The notes beneath the pieces are model-generated. The model made no database searches. It saw only the letters and a list, made by a program, of their open reading frames with translations, and was not told where the DNA came from. Shown here one piece after another: positions 58,901 through 62,367 of a stretch of DNA of 62,367 bases. The DNA lies in the NCBI GenBank assembly GCA_019752575.1, contig JAIELW010000012.1, positions 1 through 62,367 of the forward strand, given 5' to 3'. Numbering within the stretch: position 1 is the stretch's first letter; every line of letters starts with the position of its first letter. A program made the position numbers and the translations under genes. Origin of the DNA: Xanthobacteraceae bacterium. GTDB lineage: Bacteria; Pseudomonadota; Alphaproteobacteria; Rhizobiales; Xanthobacteraceae.

Positions 58901-59176
58901 TTACGTGTATTCTTTTCGTAAATTTCCAGCACGCGTTTCATGCGCGCGCAACAACCAGCCCACTGTTTCAAGAATCTTCCCGCGCTCGCGCCAGCTCGAT
59001 TTCGCCCAATAACGGGATTTCAGGAGTTCTTGCGCCTTTGCGATCAGCGGCGCGGCGGCGCCTTTCGCGGCAAGCTTTCCGATCTGCACGAGATACTCGT
59101 TACGAAGCGCGATGATTTCGCGTTCGCCCACGCTTGCATGCCGCCGCAGAAGTGTTTCGAGTTTTTTCGTAGGCAT
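58901..59176 (-). CDS. Small basic helical protein of unknown function
   Basis: A 91-residue protein with many Arg and Lys and a helical pattern (KKLETLLRRHASVGEREII, then 'LRNEYLVQIGKLAAKG'). It has no signal peptide and no motif that I recognise. A nucleic-acid or chaperone role would fit the charge but is speculation. The start at 59176 has an AAGGA site. The flanks are AT-richer than average. Confidence 0.55.
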   Translation of the reverse strand: MPTKKLETLLRRHASVGEREIIALRNEYLVQIGKLAAKGAAAPLIAKAQELLKSRYWAKSSWRERGKILETVGWLLRAHETRAGNLRKEYT

Positions 59177-59299
59177 CGTTTCGTCCTTGCGGACGAAACT
59201 AGACAAGACGCCTACACGTAATGCGTAACCAATCGTCACACGCGCATAAATTTCTCGTAACGGACGCTAGACGTTACACCAAAAGTTGCACGACGAAAG

Positions 59300-60025
59300 T
59301 CAATGCTGGGTGGCTTTGCCGCCGCGGTCGTCAGTCGAAAGTCGATAACCGACGCCGAGTTCGGTGAGCAATAGTTTCGGCTGCGTCGGATCGATTTCGA
59401 TCTTCTGCCGGAGCTTGCGGACGAAGATTCGCAGATAGTGCGAATCCTGATCGTGGCCGACACCCCAGACTTCATTCAGCAACTGGCCGTGCGTGACGAC
59501 GTTGCCGGCGTGCTGCGCAAGAATTTGCAGAAGACGGAATTCCTTGCGGGTGAGTGCAAGACGCCCGCCGTCGAGGAACACCGCGCGGTTTGCCATGTCG
59601 ATCGAAAGGCGGCCGAGATTGACCACGGGGTCGCCGCTCTGGTTGCGCGTGTGGCGCCGGATTGCGGCATGCGAACGGGCTAAAAGCTCAGCCATGCCGA
59701 AGGGTTTCACGACATAGTCGTCGGCGCCAAGTTGCAGCAGTCTCACCTTTTCGTCTTCGCTCGAACGCACGGAGAGTACGATCACCGGCACGTTCGACCA
59801 GGAACGCAGACGCGAGAGCACTTCCGAACCGTCGATGTCGGGAAGCGCGAGATCGAGGATGATGAGATCCGGCGGACGCATGGTTGCGTTTTTGATGCCG
59901 TCGGTGCCGTTCTCGGCATCCTGCACCGAGAAACCATCCATCTCGAAACCGGCACGAAGGAAGCGCCGGATCTGCGCTTCATCATCGACCACGAGAACTG
60001 CGGGATTGTTCTTAGTCATCGGCAT
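59300..60025 (-). CDS. KdpE-like response regulator
   Basis: A 241-residue OmpR/PhoB-type regulator, closest in layout to KdpE. The acceptor Asp58 is in IILDLALPD, the conserved Lys is in VVKPFG, and the C-terminal winged-helix domain has 'LTRKEFRLLQIL' and 'YLRIFVRKLRQKIEI'. The gene overlaps the histidine kinase by 14 bases, and the GGAGG site lies in the kinase 3' end. The kdpFABC potassium pump genes are absent from the neighbourhood, so the regulon is not obvious. Confidence 0.87.
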   Translation of the reverse strand: MPMTKNNPAVLVVDDEAQIRRFLRAGFEMDGFSVQDAENGTDGIKNATMRPPDLIILDLALPDIDGSEVLSRLRSWSNVPVIVLSVRSSEDEKVRLLQLGADDYVVKPFGMAELLARSHAAIRRHTRNQSGDPVVNLGRLSIDMANRAVFLDGGRLALTRKEFRLLQILAQHAGNVVTHGQLLNEVWGVGHDQDSHYLRIFVRKLRQKIEIDPTQPKLLLTELGVGYRLSTDDRGGKATQH

Positions 60026-61100
60026 GGGCGTCGGCCTCCTGCGGCGGCTGATCCGGTATAGGCAGCTTGATGATTACGGTGCAACCGTGGCCGAGCCCCC
60101 CGCTTTCGGCATGAATGGTGCCGCCGCTTGCTTCGACGAAAGCCTTCGCGATCCAGGCGCCGAGTCCCGAACCGGTAGTGTTCTGAAGGTGCCGCGCCCC
60201 GCGATAGAAGCGCTCGCCCCAGCGTTCCTGCTCTTCGGTAGTCAGGCCGGTACCCTGATCGGCGACGTGAAATTCGAGCATGCCGCAGTGGGTGCGAACC
60301 TCGACGGCAATCTTCGAATTCGCGGGAGAGTATTTTGCCGCGTTGCTTAATACCTGCCCGAGCGCCTGGTCGAACAAGACGGCGTCGCCCTCGAACAGCG
60401 GCAGTGCGTCCGCGAGCTTCACGACAACCTTATGCGCGGCGAGATTTCTCTGCCGGCGCTCGATCGCGATGTTCACGATGTCGGCGGGATCGATCCACTC
60501 GTGTTTCGGGCGAATCCCTTCGCTGGAGATACGGGTGGCGTCGAGCAAGTTCTGAATATCGTGGTTCAGGCGTTCGGCTTCTTCGCGCACGACGTTCGAA
60601 AGTGTCGCGAGGCGGGGGTCGCTTTTCACGTTCGGCGATTCCGCGATCACCGAGGCCGCGCCCAGAATCGAAGACAACGGCGTCCGCAGTTCGTGCGAAA
60701 CGGAGCCGATCAGTGCCTCGCGCAGCCGGTCGATTTCGTCTTTGCGGCGCAGGCGGCCGGCAAGGTGACTCGTGACCGCCGCGACGATGGTGAAAAGCAC
60801 GAGATCGACCTGGTTGTCCCAGTTGTGCGCCTGGAAGCTGTAGATCGGCGGATAAAAGAAGAATGCGGAGCAGCCGACGCTGATCAGCGCCGTGAACATC
60901 GCGGGAAGAAAACCCCAGCGGATGGCGACTACGAAAGTCGGCAAGAGATAAATGATGCCGACGTTCTGGAAATCGATACGTCTCAAAACGAGCGCGATCG
61001 CGACTGTCGTGATCGTAACCAGCACGATGGCAACGATATAGGGAACGACATACCGCTCGGCCCAGTGTCCGCGGCGTTTCGGAAACCAAGTACCGAGCAT
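60012..61100 (-). CDS. KdpD-like histidine kinase lacking the N-terminal sensor half
   Basis: A 362-residue kinase. The N-terminal quarter (residues 20-115) holds four membrane segments of the DUF4118/KdpD type. The H box SVSHELRTPLSSI contains His136, and the N, G1 and G2 boxes (QVLSNAAKYSP, VADQGTGL, GSGLGAWIAK) are intact. KdpD proper has about 890 residues, with a KdpD/USP-like cytoplasmic domain in front of this part; that domain is missing. It starts 12 bp after rlmB and overlaps kdpE-like. K+ or ionic sensing may still go through the membrane part. Confidence 0.85.
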   Translation of the reverse strand: MLGTWFPKRRGHWAERYVVPYIVAIVLVTITTVAIALVLRRIDFQNVGIIYLLPTFVVAIRWGFLPAMFTALISVGCSAFFFYPPIYSFQAHNWDNQVDLVLFTIVAAVTSHLAGRLRRKDEIDRLREALIGSVSHELRTPLSSILGAASVIAESPNVKSDPRLATLSNVVREEAERLNHDIQNLLDATRISSEGIRPKHEWIDPADIVNIAIERRQRNLAAHKVVVKLADALPLFEGDAVLFDQALGQVLSNAAKYSPANSKIAVEVRTHCGMLEFHVADQGTGLTTEEQERWGERFYRGARHLQNTTGSGLGAWIAKAFVEASGGTIHAESGGLGHGCTVIIKLPIPDQPPQEADAHADD

Positions 61101-61112
61101 GATTCAGCTCCG

Positions 61113-61913
61113 TCACTTTCTCCGAATGGTACGATCCGCGATATAGAGCGCAAGTGCGGCGGCATTCGACACGTTCAGGCTTTTGATCGCGCCGGAGAGA
61201 TCGACCCGCGCGAGCACGTCGCAGGTTTCGCGGGTGAGCTGGCGCAGGCCCTTGCCTTCTGCACCGAGTACGAGCGCCACCGGCGCATTGAGTTTTGTCT
61301 CGCTCAAATCCGTTTCGCCTTCCTCGGCAAGGCCCACAAGCGTGAAGCCGCGCTCTTTGAGTTCGTGCATCGCGCGGGCGAGATTCTGCACGAGCGAAAT
61401 CGGCACATGTTCGAGGCCGCCGGAAGCGGATTTGGCGAGTACGCCGGTCGCTTCCGGCGAGTGGCGCGCGGTGGTGACGATGGCGGATACGTTGAACGCG
61501 GCTGCGGTGCGGACGATAGCGCCGAAATTATGCGGGTCGGTGATCTGGTCGAGCACCAGGACGAGCTTATCGAGCGCGAGTTCATGCAAGCCGGGCGAGG
61601 GGAGTGCGTCGGTTACCGCGAACAGGCCCTGATGCACGGCGTCAGGCGTCAGCTTTGCGTCGAGCGCATCGGGCCGAACGATTTCCGGCTGCACGGGCAG
61701 TTCGATCTTCGCTTCCTGCAGGCGCCGTAGCGCGTTTTCGGTCGCAATCAGCACGCGAAAGCGCCGCGCGGGATTTTTGAGGGCTTCCGAAACCGGGTGC
61801 CAGCCGTAAAGAATCGCGTGATCGAGCGGCACTTTGCGTCCGTCCGCGCCGAAGCTGCGCCTGCCGGTGAGGGCGGTCTTCTTGTTCGTCGATTTTTGGG
61901 GGCGTTTGGCCAT
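61113..61913 (-). CDS. rlmB: 23S rRNA 2'-O-methyltransferase, TrmH/RlmB family
   Basis: A 266-residue SPOUT methyltransferase. The three signature motifs are intact: 'DQITDPHNFGAIVRTA' (with Asn and Arg), 'LVLGAEGKGL' and 'VDLSGAIKSLNVSNAAAL'. An N-terminal L30e-like substrate-recognition domain precedes it, after a short basic head (KRPQKSTNKK). RlmB modifies G2251 of 23S rRNA in E. coli. The start at 61913 leaves out a 43-residue upstream extension without homology. It is first in a run with the KdpDE-like genes. Confidence 0.9.
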   Translation of the reverse strand: MAKRPQKSTNKKTALTGRRSFGADGRKVPLDHAILYGWHPVSEALKNPARRFRVLIATENALRRLQEAKIELPVQPEIVRPDALDAKLTPDAVHQGLFAVTDALPSPGLHELALDKLVLVLDQITDPHNFGAIVRTAAAFNVSAIVTTARHSPEATGVLAKSASGGLEHVPISLVQNLARAMHELKERGFTLVGLAEEGETDLSETKLNAPVALVLGAEGKGLRQLTRETCDVLARVDLSGAIKSLNVSNAAALALYIADRTIRRK

Positions 61914-62118
61914 CCGCGATGCCTGTTCTTCGGTGGCATGTAGGGCCCGCCGTGGGACCTTGGCAATTCGTGCTCGCAAAAGGGGTAAATCCGCGAACCA
62001 AAGCAATTTCACAGGGTTGACACCCCTAAGGGCGGCAACCATAAGTCCCGCCGCTGGGCTTCGCGGTCGCGGGGCCCCGTCAGTTTCTGCTCTATATTGA
62101 GAGAAACCCGGGCTTTCC

Positions 62119-62203
62119 GGGGGAGTGTCCCGAGCGGCAAAGGGGGCGGACTGTAAATCCGCTGGCTATGCCTTCGCAGGTTCGAGTCCTGCCTCCCCCA
62201 CCA
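62119..62203 (+). tRNA. tRNA-Tyr (anticodon GUA)
   Basis: An 85-nt gene with a long variable arm, as in type II tRNAs. The anticodon loop CTGTAAA has anticodon GTA. The acceptor stem GGGGGAG pairs with CTCCCCC, the discriminator is A and CCA is encoded (62201-62203). A 76-bp tandem repeat begins 12 bp downstream. Confidence 0.95.
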
Positions 62204-62214
62204 GCCTCCGCTCC

Positions 62215-62367
62215 CTACGGGAGCTACGGCTCGGCAAGCCAGTGCGTAGCGGAGGCTGCCGCGCCGGAGTTGCGAAGCAACGTAGGCGGGCTACGGGAGC
62301 TACGGCTCGGCAAGCCAGTGCGTAGCGGAGGCTGCCGCGCCGGAGTTGCGAAGCAACGTAGGCGGGC
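62215..62367. repeat. 76-bp tandem repeat, at least two copies
   Basis: The unit from 62215 to 62290 is repeated identically at 62291-62366, and the last base of the window (62367) fits the start of a third unit. The unit contains short palindromes (GTTGCGAAGCAAC, GAGCTACGGCTC). It begins 12 bp after tRNA-Tyr. The total copy number is unknown because the window ends here. Confidence 0.85.

Noticed and set aside
62215-62367. CRISPR array
   Set aside because: The 76-bp units are identical and contiguous, with no unique spacers, and no cas genes are present.

Overview
The window reads as a chromosomal segment of an alphaproteobacterium of the order Hyphomicrobiales (Rhizobiales), probably close to the Bradyrhizobium/Xanthobacteraceae group. 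The signs are GC-rich coding sequence, families typical of that group (DUF3126, DUF2336, PAS_5, BTLCP cysteine proteinase, zf-CHCC, a folE leader RNA), a remarkable cluster of GANTC (CcrM methylation) sites, and several families of palindromic intergenic repeats. No phage genes, transposases or CRISPR arrays were seen. The assignment to a group is inference from gene content, not a database match.

Region 1 (1-9.3 kb): small-molecule and lipid metabolism. It holds an SDR oxidoreductase divergent from an XRE regulator with its MFS exporter, an iron-permease-like protein, a FAD monooxygenase, a zf-CHCC protein, an enoyl-CoA hydratase, a membrane protein of unknown role and two coupled alpha/beta hydrolases. 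It ends in an intergenic stretch with ten GANTC sites in 178 bp. Region 2 (9.3-22.2 kb): a second crotonase, cysE, a two-copy DUF3126 protein, a gamma carbonic anhydrase, a P-loop protein, a cell-envelope block (L,D-transpeptidase, LapG-like BTLCP proteinase, double PilZ protein, PAS_5 protein, rhomboid protease), then CBS protein, patatin, hisI, folE behind a probable THF-II riboswitch, a U-type Fe-S scaffold and yidD. Region 3 (22.2-41 kb): thrS, an AT-richer DUF4236 gene that looks acquired, a proline-rich secreted protein, nitroreductase and flavin reductase, CoA-ester lyase and MaoC hydratase, a lytic transglycosylase, DUF2336, a receiver/Hpt phosphorelay pair, NAD kinase, cutA, a cobalamin riboswitch with btuB, DUF1801, a Tat-exported MBL hydrolase and a fused MFS/spermidine synthase.

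Region 4 (41.1-56.3 kb) is the most distinctive part: a nonulosonic acid (pseudaminic-type) glycan locus. pseB, pseC, a pseG-pseH fusion and pseI are translationally coupled, and pseF lies convergent to pseI. A second NeuB-family synthase follows, in which one of the two metal-ligand histidines of NeuB is replaced by Thr. Next comes an acetamidino-group module (hisH2, hisF2, pseA/wbpG), an MDR dehydrogenase coupled to a frameshifted Gfo/Idh/MocA oxidoreductase, a surface-carbohydrate protein, a GT4 glycosyltransferase, a WbpD-like acyltransferase and a methyltransferase. The locus stops next to a tRNA-Thr gene. The likely product is a CMP-activated, amidino-modified pseudaminic acid-like sugar, perhaps with a second derivative made by the variant synthase. 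There is no flippase, polymerase or flagellin nearby, so the acceptor is unknown.

Region 5 (56.3-62.4 kb): tRNA-Thr, a small secreted protein, an MHS-family transporter with a long periplasmic insert, rlmB in a run with a KdpD-like kinase that lacks the sensor half and a KdpE-like regulator (no kdpFABC nearby), and tRNA-Tyr followed by a 76-bp tandem repeat that runs off the window end.
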